From Naegleria lovaniensis (lineage: Eukaryota > Heterolobosea > Eutetramitea > Acrasida > Naegleriidae): a stretch of DNA of 21,270 bases. How positions within the stretch are numbered: the stretch's first letter is position 1; each line of letters starts with the position of its first letter. Below are positions 1 to 8,928 of this stretch, piece by piece. The translations under genes and the position numbers were made by a program. A model generated the notes under the pieces. That model was not told the origin of the DNA. It made no database searches and saw nothing but the letters and a program-made list of their open reading frames with translations. Where the stretch lies: positions 1 through 21,270 of the forward strand of contig NW_025407910.1 in the NCBI RefSeq assembly GCF_003324165.1, written 5' to 3'.

Positions 1-1184
1 GAAGAATGATTCAAAATAAAATGTAAGGACATGGGGTAAATCTTTTGAAACACCTCCAAATGCATCAATTCTAAATAGTCTTGGGGCCACTTGTTCAATC
101 CAATTTCATCTTTCAATTCGTAGAATCTTCTCTTAACGGTTGAGAGAGAACATCCGAGAATTTGAGAAGCCTTTTGTTGAGTCAGATGGAGCACTTGGAG
201 CATTTCGTGTTTGGTGATGGAAGAAACAGCTCTTCGTTGAGCTCGTTGTTGTTTGAGATGAGAAGAGCAGGTGGTTGAGTGATTGATATGGAAAGTAGGG
301 ACATTGGGTTCATGATGATTTTGAATGGATGAAGTTGTTGTGGTTGCTGTAGGTGTGGTGGATCCACCCTCCCACAATCCAAAACCATACACGTACTGAG
401 TATTGGGCGTAAGATTGCTGGCACCATTATTGTTGGATGATGACTTGTTGTTGGAATTACCATTCTTATTGGCCTCGGCTGCCAGCAAATGTTTGTATTG
501 ATACTTTCTCTTAATGACCTTCTTTTTGGAAGAGGAAGACTTCTTTGCAATTTTAGAGGGTGGAAGATGGTGAGTGTTGCTGGTGGTTGTGGTTGCAGCT
601 TGTTGGATGTCGTTCCCCAATGATGGACTTGTTGATTCTGCTCTTGCGGATGAGGAGGCTGATCGATGGAGAGTTGGATTGTATTCTTGGGTCCTGTTCA
701 ACTCAGCTGAATTATAGGGATGATATCTCTTTCCATCATCAAGCACCTCCTGAGGATGAATCGATACCTGTTGTTGTTGTTGGCATTTAGGATAATTCAA
801 TGTTCCGTTGTTGCTCATCCGTATTCTGTCATCATGATGACTTTCATAACCTGAACTTGGATACATGACACTTGTTGAGTAGAAGGAATGATGCTCGGTA
901 CAACCCGATGGAGATGAATACTCATTGTATGGCTGTGAGGAAAACTCCTCTCGTATGGGTATCTTGTATGGACGAGCTCCATGGATCAATGGTTGTTCTT
1001 GTTGGTATTCTTGCAGGACCTCTCTTCTATGACTCGAGAGATTTACATTCTGGGAAGATGCACCGAATCGAGTCAAAGATGCATACATGTTGGGTCGAGG
1101 TGAGGAATAATGGTGGAATTTGTTGCTTGGATTGCTGTTCTCTTGATTGGTAATTGGAATGACAGAGGAGGTTGTGTTCGTCAT
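1..1184 (-). CDS. RWP-RK-like domain protein, putative transcription factor (partial, C-terminus off left edge)
   Basis: An uninterrupted minus-strand frame of 394 codons runs from an ATG at 1184-1182 to the window edge; an in-frame TGA lies upstream of this ATG, so it is the first possible start. The N-terminal 200 residues are rich in Ser, Asn, Gln, His and Tyr. A lysine/arginine-rich stretch at residues 211-231 (KIAKK...KKKVIKRK) could be a nuclear localisation signal. Residues about 321-370 match the RWP-RK family pattern: a helix-turn-helix-like region ending in LGCSLSTVKRRFYEL, followed by IGLNKWP. In the canonical family the end reads GIxRWPxRK; here it is NKWPQDY, so the signature is only partly kept. 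RWP-RK proteins are DNA-binding regulators known from plants, algae and some amoebae. Function as a transcription factor is inferred. The poly-Gln/Asn content is typical of protist nuclear proteins and says little about function. Confidence 0.75.
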   Translation of the reverse strand, partial: MTNTTSSVIPITNQENSNPSNKFHHYSSPRPNMYASLTRFGASSQNVNLSSHRREVLQEYQQEQPLIHGARPYKIPIREEFSSQPYNEYSSPSGCTEHHSFYSTSVMYPSSGYESHHDDRIRMSNNGTLNYPKCQQQQQVSIHPQEVLDDGKRYHPYNSAELNRTQEYNPTLHRSASSSARAESTSPSLGNDIQQAATTTTSNTHHLPPSKIAKKSSSSKKKVIKRKYQYKHLLAAEANKNGNSNNKSSSNNNGASNLTPNTQYVYGFGLWEGGSTTPTATTTTSSIQNHHEPNVPTFHINHSTTCSSHLKQQRAQRRAVSSITKHEMLQVLHLTQQKASQILGCSLSTVKRRFYELKDEIGLNKWPQDYLELMHLEVFQKIYPMSLHFILNHS

Positions 1185-1568
1185 CAAGAGAACTATGGTA
1201 ATGAATGATCACGAAGAAGTATTGAATCAAAGAATCGTTTAGTAGGTGGTTCTATTAGTAATGGCGCTTTGTATGAAAGGTTCGTCTCTGTGAGTAGTTG
1301 TTGAGTTTGAAAGTCAATCAACAACCGTGAAGGAGATGGCGTTGTTTTTGTTTTTGTTGAGATGCAATTTGTGGTGGTGTCTAGAGGGTGAAAGTAATGT
1401 TCTGAACAGAGATGTCTTGTGTGGTTGTGAGTGCAGGAGTTGTTGTCCTTTTCAAGAATGCATGTCCGTTTGCATATGTGCTTGTCGTTTAAGGATGGCA
1501 TTTGACAGCTTCTGACACCTGCGTAATGTCAGCGTAGCGAAAATGGCGTTGTGATTGCGGCCTAATAA
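1185..1568. other. Upstream region of the RWP-RK-like gene, no clear gene
   Basis: This stretch separates the RWP-RK start codon from the left end of the transposon. All frames are broken or code for unconvincing peptides. It presumably holds the 5' UTR and promoter of the minus-strand gene. A 6-bp inverted repeat, CTGACA (1512-1517) with TGTCAG (1527-1532), is present but too short to interpret. I searched both strands here for the missing N-terminal part of the DZIP1-like gene that lies beyond the transposon and found nothing resembling it. Confidence 0.5.
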
Positions 1569-1583
1569 CTGGCGTTCCCAACT
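1569..1583 (+). repeat. Left terminal inverted repeat of the transposon
   Basis: CTGGCGTTCCCAACT, the exact reverse complement of 5438-5452. A looser inward continuation reaches about 1613 and includes GTGTAACATT, matching GTGTTACAAT at the other end. Confidence 0.9.
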
Positions 1584-1669
1584 ACCACTTCGCTGGTGTA
1601 ACATTCCTTTATTTGGTTCATTCGGGCTACGTCTCAGTGTTTTTGTTACATTAGCTTTTTGTTGTTCGC

Positions 1670-1717
1670 CCAGCAAAAGCTGCTTTGTCTTTGTTGAAGG
1701 ACAAAGGCTTCTGCTGG
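1670..1717. repeat. Imperfect hairpin in the transposon's left non-coding part
   Basis: The arm at 1670-1689 (CCAGCAAAAGC...CTTTGTC) pairs with the arm at 1700-1717 (GACAAAG...CTGCTGG), with one mismatch and a 2-nt bulge, around a 10-nt loop. It lies about 150 bp beyond the stop codon of the transposase, so it could fall in that transcript's 3' region or be a subterminal structural element. The role is unknown. Confidence 0.6.
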
Positions 1718-1869
1718 AGCTATAATGAATAATAAAACGACTTGAGGTATGTTGTTGTGATTAGAAAAATACGGTGTAATTGTGGTCGGAAGAAATAAAT
1801 AGGTGAACAATTTTAAACGTGTTCCAATTTTTGGACGAACTTTTTTTGTGATGAAAAATGCTTGACATT

Positions 1870-4800
1870 TTATTGCATGTCTTGAGACGAAGCCACCACC
1901 TGGCTCAGCTGGGAATACGAAACGAGGTTTTTTGTTTTCTTTGCAAATACGTAAAAAGGAGGTGACAACAACTGATAATTTCCAACAATCACAGCAATTT
2001 GTTTTTGATAAAGCTTGGTGCTGGTTGTTGATGAAAATTGTCCAATTAATTTAAATTTGAATGGATCCGTCTGATTTGGTGCCACAAATATTTTAAATGA
2101 GTTAATTGGTTCAGAATGTCGAGATGCATTTTCATTGTTCTCATTGAAATTGCGAACCTCTACGGTTGCATTGCTCAAAGAAATATGATTAGTCTTAATT
2201 TCAAATTCTACGGGCTTTTTAAGCAAAAATGCCGCAATATGATTTTGAGCATGAATTAATGAGTCGTGTGTTTGAATAATGGTAAAACTGATGTCGTCGG
2301 TTAATGTAAGTCGTTCTGTTAAGTTTGGCAAAACTTCACTTGTTTCAATATGGAAAACAGGAAGTGAAATGTTGTAGTAATTGGAAATGCTTGTCTCCAT
2401 GAAATCGGTGGCAAATCCGGCCCTATAGTCATGTCTTGACTGATGGTATGATTGACGGATGGAGTTGACACGATGTTGTAAACATCGCAATTGTAAGTCT
2501 TTCGCACAAATTAAATCTTGATCTGTAAAACTATAAGAAATGGATGTCACGCTTTCTCTAGCTTGCTTTCTTTCATTATTAAAGTCAACAAATTGTTTTT
2601 CAGTCATTCTCATCAAAATTTGTTGGTTAATTTGACTAGGGGCATCACAATATTTCCTCTTTCTATCGTTATTGTATGAAAGATATACACATTCTTTTTT
2701 CACTAATTTGATTTTCATGTTTGAGTAACTTCTATGATAGTCCAATACTGTGGTTCTTTTTGAATAATCACGTGACTCTCCGAAAAATCCTTCAAGAGAA
2801 CGTGTTCCCAATAAAGACAAATCAAAAACTGCATCTTGTGGAATAATTCTGATCAATTTCTGAATTGTTTTGATGTTATGGATAATGATGTTTTTTGTGA
2901 GGGTTCCGGATAATGTAAAATTATTATTCTTATTGGAAATAATGACGTCTTGGAAAACGGTATCCCACTCATTCAAATAGTCCAAATTTTCCTTAAGAAC
3001 TTGCAACACTTCGTGCAAATTGTGTGAAGATGTTCCATCATGATTTTTGTCATCGTAAACATGAAATAAATCATGTATCGCTTTTAAGTACTTATAGAAT
3101 CCTAAATATCGATAGTTGGTTCTCTCGTTCAATAATCGTAATTTTTCAAGTAACTGTAAATTGCATACATCACGTAATACATCCTCAGATTGATCATCAT
3201 ATTTGATAAACGAGCTCCGTTTAACTATTTTACACCACTCTAAAGGTTGTTGTCTATATATTTCATCGAGTGTGTTCAATTCAAATCGTTGTAAAATAGA
3301 ACAAGAAATTTTGGTGACAGCTATGTCTTGATTGCTAAAATTTGCCACACACACTTTACCAATGTTAGTATGAAGGGTTTCACTCAACAACGTAACACTT
3401 AATTCGTTGTCATTGCTGCTATGATAGAAAGAAATGCCTCCAGAGTTAAAATTCCGTGGTTCTTTTTCTTTCCATTCAAATGAAATTGTGTCTTTGTCAT
3501 TCACTATGAAGGAAAGTGGTATGTTGGTCGCTTGTGTTCTTTGAATAACAATTTTCATCAAATGGCAACCGTTTCCGTTGTCGTTGGAAGAAATACAAGC
3601 AGAGGAATGGCGTGCAATTTGAAGGTTTGGAGCACCTACTTTAGTGGCAACCGGATATAATTTTGGTCTCCCATTAATTGCATTCCTCATGTTTTTGCAA
3701 TGGTGACTGTAGCAAAAATGATGTAGTTCATTTGGGCTCGATGTGAAATATTTGTAATTAGCAGACCCTGCATCTGACACAGTACAGACGATGTTTCGAG
3801 TATATGTGTCACGAAATTCAGAAATCGTGTCTCTAATGGTTTGTTCAGTTTCAGTAGTGCATACTTTGAAGTTTCCAGGAATTCGAACTTCACCGTTAAT
3901 ACTGCAATATAAAGTTTGAACAATTTTTTCAGCTAAAAAACCCTTGGGTGGAAAATTCGGACTCTGAGCTAGTGCAGTACAATCACTAATCTTCAATGGA
4001 CCTTCATTGGCACCGTATACAAGCCCAAGCTTGGTATTGATTCCTAAATGCGGTGTTACATCTACTGCATCAATTTGAACAAGACCAAAATTTTGATTTT
4101 CAATAACCTTCATTTTTTCTACTAGCTTATCAAAGTCATCTTTGTCTAGTTTAGTATTCCCTTCTCCATATGATGCGGTGTGAAAATGATGGTCGAGTGT
4201 GGATGAACAAGGTAGGACTAAGTTACATCTTTCAGAAGAGGGTTCAAATTCTTGTCCTCGTTTCAACCCTCTCGCCAATGCTTCATACGCATTGTATCCC
4301 ATGATAACCAATAAATCTTGAGCAAAACAAAGAACAGATGGGCTCCATCTATGGCCTCTACTGTCTTTGCAAATTAATTGTGAAAAAGCATCACGAAGAT
4401 ATGTGAAAAAGAAAGTTCGAGGTACTAATTTGCGACTACCTAACACCTGAAAAAACAATTTTTTCAATTCTTGAATATCCTCATCAAATATATCACATTC
4501 CGAATAATAACTATCATCATCGTTATTTTGTGATTTAAAATCAGCATGGTCTACAAAATTATGAGAGATGGTGTCGGACTTGGTATTTACAATTGATGAG
4601 TGTGTTGGAATAAATTTGTTGTTAATTAGTTGTTGCAGCATGTAATACGGTGCTGTTTGTTCTTTTGTTGAATATGACAACGTGATGTAGTCTTCAGCAA
4701 AACCATGATCCAGGATTTTATGTAATTCAATAACGCCGACATTTTTTTCTGGTTCGAGTAATTTCATGATGGTTGAACTAGAATAACGTTGTGACGTTGT

Positions 4801-5310
4801 TGAGGTTTGAGGTGGGTCTTCGCAAGCTGTACTTGTTTTGGAGTGTTTACGTTTTTGACGAATTCGCATCAGCTCGTCATGACACTCTTTCAATTTCAAA
4901 TAGCCTTGAAAATGTAGTTTGTTGATCCATTCTGATGTTAACTCTTGATTTTGTCTTTGATTTTGAAATTTTGGGTCAGAGTAAATGTTATAGATAGCAC
5001 TATCCTCGTCCGGGTCAATGCAATCAGTAACATATTGTGCAATCTTTGTTGAATTGTCAACCTGGAATTTGCAACAGTATAGAACAAATGGGACTCGTTT
5101 GTTGTGTGTGATGAGGTATGAGAAATATAGTTCGAGATGGCGATGGATGGTATTAAAATCCTTGCGATGAAATCCACATTGATCAATAATATCTTCTATT
5201 AAATGTTCGACATTAATATATTGATGGACTGCGAATAGCATTGTTTTGATGGCAACATGATATTCCGGTCTCAACAGACCGACAAAGGCGTTTCGTTCAT
5301 GTTTTAACAT
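1870..5310 (-). CDS. P-element/THAP9-like transposase
   Basis: A 1146-aa protein read from ATG 5310-5308, preceded by an A-rich context. The frame is open 34 codons further upstream but without an ATG. Recognised in order: a helical segment HRWSPSVLCFAQDLL (about residue 320) followed by a TYR/AY-type helix and LPCSSTLDHHF, as in the region before the RNase H fold of THAP9 and P transposases; QIDAVDV with Asp at about 414-417 and LGLVYGANEGP after it; CTVSDAGSAN with Asp about 513; CYSHHCKNMRNAI about 533-545, equivalent to the family's PHLLKNIRN; and LEGFFGESRD with Glu about 840, equivalent to the LENFF motif. These supply a plausible DDE triad. No N-terminal THAP zinc finger is visible. 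An insert (about 585-680) and the last 150 residues look beta-rich and are not recognised. No frameshift or stop, so the gene may still be functional. Confidence 0.75.
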   Translation of the reverse strand: MLKHERNAFVGLLRPEYHVAIKTMLFAVHQYINVEHLIEDIIDQCGFHRKDFNTIHRHLELYFSYLITHNKRVPFVLYCCKFQVDNSTKIAQYVTDCIDPDEDSAIYNIYSDPKFQNQRQNQELTSEWINKLHFQGYLKLKECHDELMRIRQKRKHSKTSTACEDPPQTSTTSQRYSSSTIMKLLEPEKNVGVIELHKILDHGFAEDYITLSYSTKEQTAPYYMLQQLINNKFIPTHSSIVNTKSDTISHNFVDHADFKSQNNDDDSYYSECDIFDEDIQELKKLFFQVLGSRKLVPRTFFFTYLRDAFSQLICKDSRGHRWSPSVLCFAQDLLVIMGYNAYEALARGLKRGQEFEPSSERCNLVLPCSSTLDHHFHTASYGEGNTKLDKDDFDKLVEKMKVIENQNFGLVQIDAVDVTPHLGINTKLGLVYGANEGPLKISDCTALAQSPNFPPKGFLAEKIVQTLYCSINGEVRIPGNFKVCTTETEQTIRDTISEFRDTYTRNIVCTVSDAGSANYKYFTSSPNELHHFCYSHHCKNMRNAINGRPKLYPVATKVGAPNLQIARHSSACISSNDNGNGCHLMKIVIQRTQATNIPLSFIVNDKDTISFEWKEKEPRNFNSGGISFYHSSNDNELSVTLLSETLHTNIGKVCVANFSNQDIAVTKISCSILQRFELNTLDEIYRQQPLEWCKIVKRSSFIKYDDQSEDVLRDVCNLQLLEKLRLLNERTNYRYLGFYKYLKAIHDLFHVYDDKNHDGTSSHNLHEVLQVLKENLDYLNEWDTVFQDVIISNKNNNFTLSGTLTKNIIIHNIKTIQKLIRIIPQDAVFDLSLLGTRSLEGFFGESRDYSKRTTVLDYHRSYSNMKIKLVKKECVYLSYNNDRKRKYCDAPSQINQQILMRMTEKQFVDFNNERKQARESVTSISYSFTDQDLICAKDLQLRCLQHRVNSIRQSYHQSRHDYRAGFATDFMETSISNYYNISLPVFHIETSEVLPNLTERLTLTDDISFTIIQTHDSLIHAQNHIAAFLLKKPVEFEIKTNHISLSNATVEVRNFNENNENASRHSEPINSFKIFVAPNQTDPFKFKLIGQFSSTTSTKLYQKQIAVIVGNYQLLSPPFYVFAKKTKNLVSYSQLSQVVASSQDMQ

Positions 5311-5437
5311 TTTTATTGAAAAAACCTCCAGCAAACACCAGAACAAAACTTCGACAGCCTGCTCGACCTTTTTTAAAATGGTTAGGATTCTAAAAAATAA
5401 AGTGCTTTCCAAATGCTATTGTAACACTATTTCTGGG

Positions 5438-5452
5438 AGTTGGGAACGCCAG
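5438..5452 (-). repeat. Right terminal inverted repeat of the transposon
   Basis: AGTTGGGAACGCCAG, exact complement of the left end. Its last base, G5452, is the first base of a GAT codon in the frame of the truncated DZIP1-like gene, so the coding sequence runs directly into the element. Confidence 0.9.
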
Positions 5453-8400
5453 ATTTTAACGAAACCAATTTTGTACAGGTCTTTAGAATTTCTCAATTAA
5501 TTATTGAGTACTTGTTATACGTTCAAAATTATTTATCCACCAAAAAGTAAGTGATTGTGTTGAGAGTTGGTCAATGTAACGCTTGTACAAGAAAAGAAAT
5601 AGAAGCGAATGTGAAAACAATCATCCAAGATTTTGAGGAGGCTAAACTGAGCTTAGTGAAAAAGTCGGAGGAAGTAGCATATTTAAAGAAAGAACTGAAA
5701 CGAAAAAAGAAAGCGCTTTATGCTTATGAATGTGTGTTCGGAACCAATCCGGAAAAAGCCAGAATTTTATTGATGTCACAAAGCAATCCAAGTCAACCCT
5801 TACCTCAAACACAACCTCAACAATCGAGTTCTCGGTCTGAAAGAGAAGAAACTTTTGGTGAACTACGGGGTGATATTAAACGTATGCAAGAAGCGTTATT
5901 CTCACAACTAGAAAACACAATAGAGAAAAAACAAAGTCAGCTTGAAAAAGAAAATCAAAAGAAGGTAAGTGCTGAACGGTTAGAAATAATCGATCACTTT
6001 ATTGGTTTCAGTTGGACTATTTTCAAAACGAGTTTGAAAAATTTACAGAAAGCTTTAAAAAGCAACAAGAAAATTTATACTCTACCATAGCAAAGTCCGT
6101 GACTAAGTTTACAGAAAGTGACACCTCCCAAAATGCTGATTCAGCGAGTAGAGATGAATTTCTTCAACTGTCTACTCATATTCAAAACCTTATTCAACAA
6201 AACAATCAACAAATGCTCACCTCTTTCGAAAGAAAACTGAACGATCTCTCTGCATCTACCAAGCAAGTGAAGAAAGCTGAAAATGATCTTGAAGTTGTGG
6301 AACTAAAGAAAAAGTTGGACACGGTGATGAACGTATTGCAAGCCAAGCAAATGGAACAAGTAAAACCGGTAGAGGTTGTGGTAAACAAAATGAGTCGAGT
6401 GGAATCGACCCCAGCACAAGAAGAAACAATCGTTGTTAAGGCCAAGCCAAAACATGAAATTGTGAAAAAAGAGGAGCCCGTCGTTGTTGCAGTTCAAAGA
6501 AAGGAAGAGCCTCCCAAGAAAGAAAAAGTAGATTTTAAACCAAAAGAGCCAAAGAAAGAGCCAATGAAGGAACCAGTCAAAGCCCAACCTATGGAAGTTT
6601 CAAAACCAAAGGATGAACAAAAAGACCCTCCTAAATCAAGTGTAAGATCGACATCTCCACCAACGAAAAATGCAACGATAGTGGAGAGCAGTTCAAGATC
6701 TTCTGTCGTCATTGAACAACCTAAAGCGGTGAATGCTCAACCCGTTTCAGTTCCAAAGCCACTAGAAGATCCAAAACCACAACCACCCATATCACATCCA
6801 TCAGAAGACGAAAACGATCATGATCAAAGTTACACAACAACAACAACAAGTGAGACATCAGAGACAACCAATACCACGGCAACGAGCATTGATGTTAGCA
6901 CCCTAGGTCTTAAAGAGAGAATTTACAGAGATATTGAGCTTGGGAAAGTATTTGAAGAATTTGATGACAACATTGCATATCAACATGAAGAGGACAAACC
7001 CTGGCTTACTTCCAAATTTAAACAAAATCCAATCTTTAGAGATTTACAAAAAACAGAAACACAAACGCTGGTTGATCACGAATTACATGTCAGAGGAATT
7101 GATTCCGATCAAAAAGGCATGTCTGAATCAGAATATGCTCGTGGTTTAAAGTCACTCCAAAAAGAACGTGATTCTGTAGTTAAAAACAATCCCGATCATT
7201 TGGTAATTATGAATGCTTTGAGAGAAAAAGTCGACAATATTGTGGCTGAATCAAGCAAGAGTATTCATCCTCAAGTGGCTTTCAGTCAACACATTGATGA
7301 CATTATCAACAAGATACAAAAGATGAATACTTTTGATGAAGAGAAGAGAAAACTTCCATTAGAAACTCCAAAGACACCTCAATCACCATTCCCAGTAGTA
7401 GGAGTCAAAGACGATTCTGAGGACGACGAAAAGGACACACCCACTGTTAAAATACCTCAAAAACGTAATACTGATATTCACAAGTCAGAGAATGTTGTAA
7501 AAACAATGGCGGGTGCCTTAATGCAGGAAGCTCTCAAAAAGAAGAAGGAAATGGATGAAAAGAAGGAAAAACCAGTCACTGCGCTCGATGCATCCAATAG
7601 TAAACAGAACCAAATTGAAGAACAGAAAGAGCGGAGAGTGGACCAACAAACTACTCTCAAATCGATGGATTTCACAAAGAACGTTAGTGATGACGAGCAA
7701 GAGGAAGCTAAGAGTGTGAACAATACAAAAATTATTGAAGCTGAATTTGAGGATGAACTCATTGAGGATGATCATGAGATCATTGGCTCGACGGTGTATG
7801 AGGAAGTAGGACATGGAGATGAAGATGACTCCCAATACACGTATGAATATGAAACTGCAACGGAACAAGATCCAAATGAAACCAAGCGAGGGGATGTTAC
7901 AGTTCAGGAGGAGGAAATGGATGAATCTTTTGTAAAATCTTTGAAGAATAAGGATACCATTCAGACCTTCTCAGCTGTCGACGAAGATTCTGATATTTCT
8001 GAAGCACGTGTTGGCGGCAATCAGCAGCCATTTAAGAGCGCACCCAACCTACAGAAAGCTAGTACCCACTTGGAACCAGAAGAAGAGAGCACAGTTACGA
8101 AAGTGGTAAGCAAAGTTTCAAAGCTGAAAGCTCACTCCAGTGATGAAGACGACAGCGATGATGACGACTTACCATTCACAAAAGGAAGTTCATCTCTGAC
8201 CAACGCTGCTCTTGGCAACAAGTTTAAAAGTTTGAACAACATGTGGGAAGACATGAACAAGAAGAAGAATGTATCGGTGGATGACAGTTTGGATTTACCT
8301 GGGTCTGACGACTTTGATATTTCGTCATTCAAGCAACAGGTTCCTACTTCCAAAAACACTGCACGTGCTGGCGCCTCAATGCTTTCGTCAGATGTTTCTG

Positions 8401-8456
8401 GTTTTATTAAAACGCTTAAAGAGGAGGAGGACGATTTAGACACCGAAGAGCTGTAG
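5453..8456 (+). CDS. DZIP1/Iguana-like cilium assembly protein, 5'-truncated at the transposon
   Basis: Three exons: 5453-5546, 5592-5964 and 6012-8456, about 969 residues. Exon 1 encodes FVQVFRISQLIIEYLLYVQ, the hallmark helix of the DZIP1 N-terminal domain (family form: K.FRLAQL.IEYLL.SQ.YL). Exon 2 gives a coiled coil ending in KKELKRKKKALYAYE, as in DZIP1. Then follow charged coiled coil, a long acidic Lys/Glu/Pro/Ser-rich linker, a segment near 6900-7260 with HVRGIDSDQKGMSES (DZIP1 form: GI..D..GIS...) and a C-terminal DDFDISSF motif near 8310 (DZIP1: DWDISSLE). DZIP1 acts at the basal body and transition zone in ciliogenesis. The usual C2H2 zinc finger after the KRRKKM segment is absent. 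There is no ATG between the transposon end and exon 1; an in-frame stop lies just inside the element, so the start and perhaps the first 80-100 residues are missing. The first in-frame ATG is 5773. Confidence 0.85.
5547..5591 (+). other. Intron 1 of the DZIP1-like gene (45 nt)
   Basis: GTAAGT at 5547 and TACAAG ending at 5591. Removal joins ...YLSTK to KEIEAN in frame (phase 2) and removes an in-frame TAA that is part of the donor site. Joining restores a continuous DZIP1-type coiled coil. Confidence 0.8.
5965..6011 (+). other. Intron 2 of the DZIP1-like gene (47 nt)
   Basis: GTAAGT at 5965 and a pyrimidine-rich TTTCAG ending at 6011, phase 0. Removal joins ...KENQKK to LDYFQNEF, continuing the coiled coil into the long third exon. 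Confidence 0.9.
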
Positions 8457-8575
8457 CTCGTACGAATAAAAAAAGCATATTGCAGAATTTGCACAAATAT
8501 TTACTTTTTCCTTTTCAAGTTGAGCTGCACCCACCCATAAAATACGTTCCAAAATTGAAAATACATTCAAAAGAA

Positions 8576-8824
8576 ATGAAATCTCTTCCCTTCATCGTAA
8601 AATCGATCTTGATATTTGTGTTTGTGATCATTCTTGCTTCGATTTTCTCTACTGTTTCGTGCCAACGTGCAATGAAGCAGGAAGAGTTGATTAAGCAAGT
8701 CAAGCAAGAAGGAAAAGAATTGCCAACTAAACCAAATCTACCTCGTCATATTATGGATTGTCCATTAAACCTGGAACACTTTCCTGAATACAAAAAATGT
8801 TACAACACTCCCCTACACTTTTAA
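8576..8824 (+). CDS. Small hypothetical membrane or secreted protein (82 aa)
   Basis: The ATG at 8576 follows an A-rich leader, about 120 bp after the DZIP1-like stop. The frame is open upstream but has no earlier ATG. Residues about 5-26 are strongly hydrophobic (FIVKSILIFVFVIILASIF) and end in STVSCQRA, which fits either a signal peptide cleaved after SCQ or a signal anchor. The remaining 50 residues are basic and polar, with two cysteines (MDC and KKC). I do not recognise the family. It could be a small secreted protein or an accessory subunit of a membrane complex; the sequence does not decide. Confidence 0.6.
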   Translation: MKSLPFIVKSILIFVFVIILASIFSTVSCQRAMKQEELIKQVKQEGKELPTKPNLPRHIMDCPLNLEHFPEYKKCYNTPLHF

Positions 8825-8928
8825 AATTTGTGTTGTTGTAAAATCAAGAAATAAATAAGATTTTGTGCCATGGATTTGAATGTTACCATTTTCTCAAACT
8901 TCCATTCATGTTACACTGAAACCTATCG

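Larger units (their letters stand above)
1569..5452 (-). mobile_element. P-element-superfamily DNA transposon, 3884 bp
   Basis: The element is bounded by perfect 15-bp terminal inverted repeats, CTGGCGTTCCCAACT at 1569-1583 and its complement at 5438-5452. Similarity continues inward imperfectly (CCA, then GTGTnACA, then ATTTGG) for roughly 40 bp. Inside is a single long minus-strand gene with P/THAP9-type transposase features, whose frame begins about 40 bp from the right end. No target-site duplication of 8 bp (the size expected for P elements) or of any length above 1 bp can be seen: the left flank ends CCTAATAA and the right flank begins ATTTTAAC. The intact long reading frame and identical terminal repeats suggest a young insertion. 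The superfamily call rests on the protein, not on the terminal sequence. Confidence 0.8.

Noticed and set aside
1193-1501. A minus-strand 102-aa frame upstream of the RWP-RK-like gene
   Set aside because: Different frame from the downstream gene, no convincing splice sites joining them, no recognisable motif. Probably chance openness in the 5' region.
560-1515. Several plus-strand open frames in the first 1.5 kb
   Set aside because: They lie antisense to, or just upstream of, the RWP-RK-like gene; their sequences are low-complexity, lack ATG context and resemble no family, while the minus-strand frame is continuous for 394 codons with a recognisable domain.
1611-1630. A tRNA-like B-box (GGTTCATTCGGG)
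   Set aside because: No cloverleaf can be built around it and no A-box lies at the right distance.
5311-5412. An N-terminal extension of the transposase to 5412
   Set aside because: It would begin with TTG; the first ATG in frame is 5310 and it has an A-rich context typical of protist starts.
5551-5591. A start of the DZIP1-like gene at GTG 5551
   Set aside because: The sequence 5547-5591 behaves as an intron: GTAAGT to AAG, and its removal joins two segments that together match the DZIP1 N-terminal domain.
6206-6712. Antisense frames within the DZIP1-like gene
   Set aside because: They mirror the Lys/Glu/Pro-rich coding sequence, giving Phe/Ser/Leu-rich peptides, a typical shadow effect.
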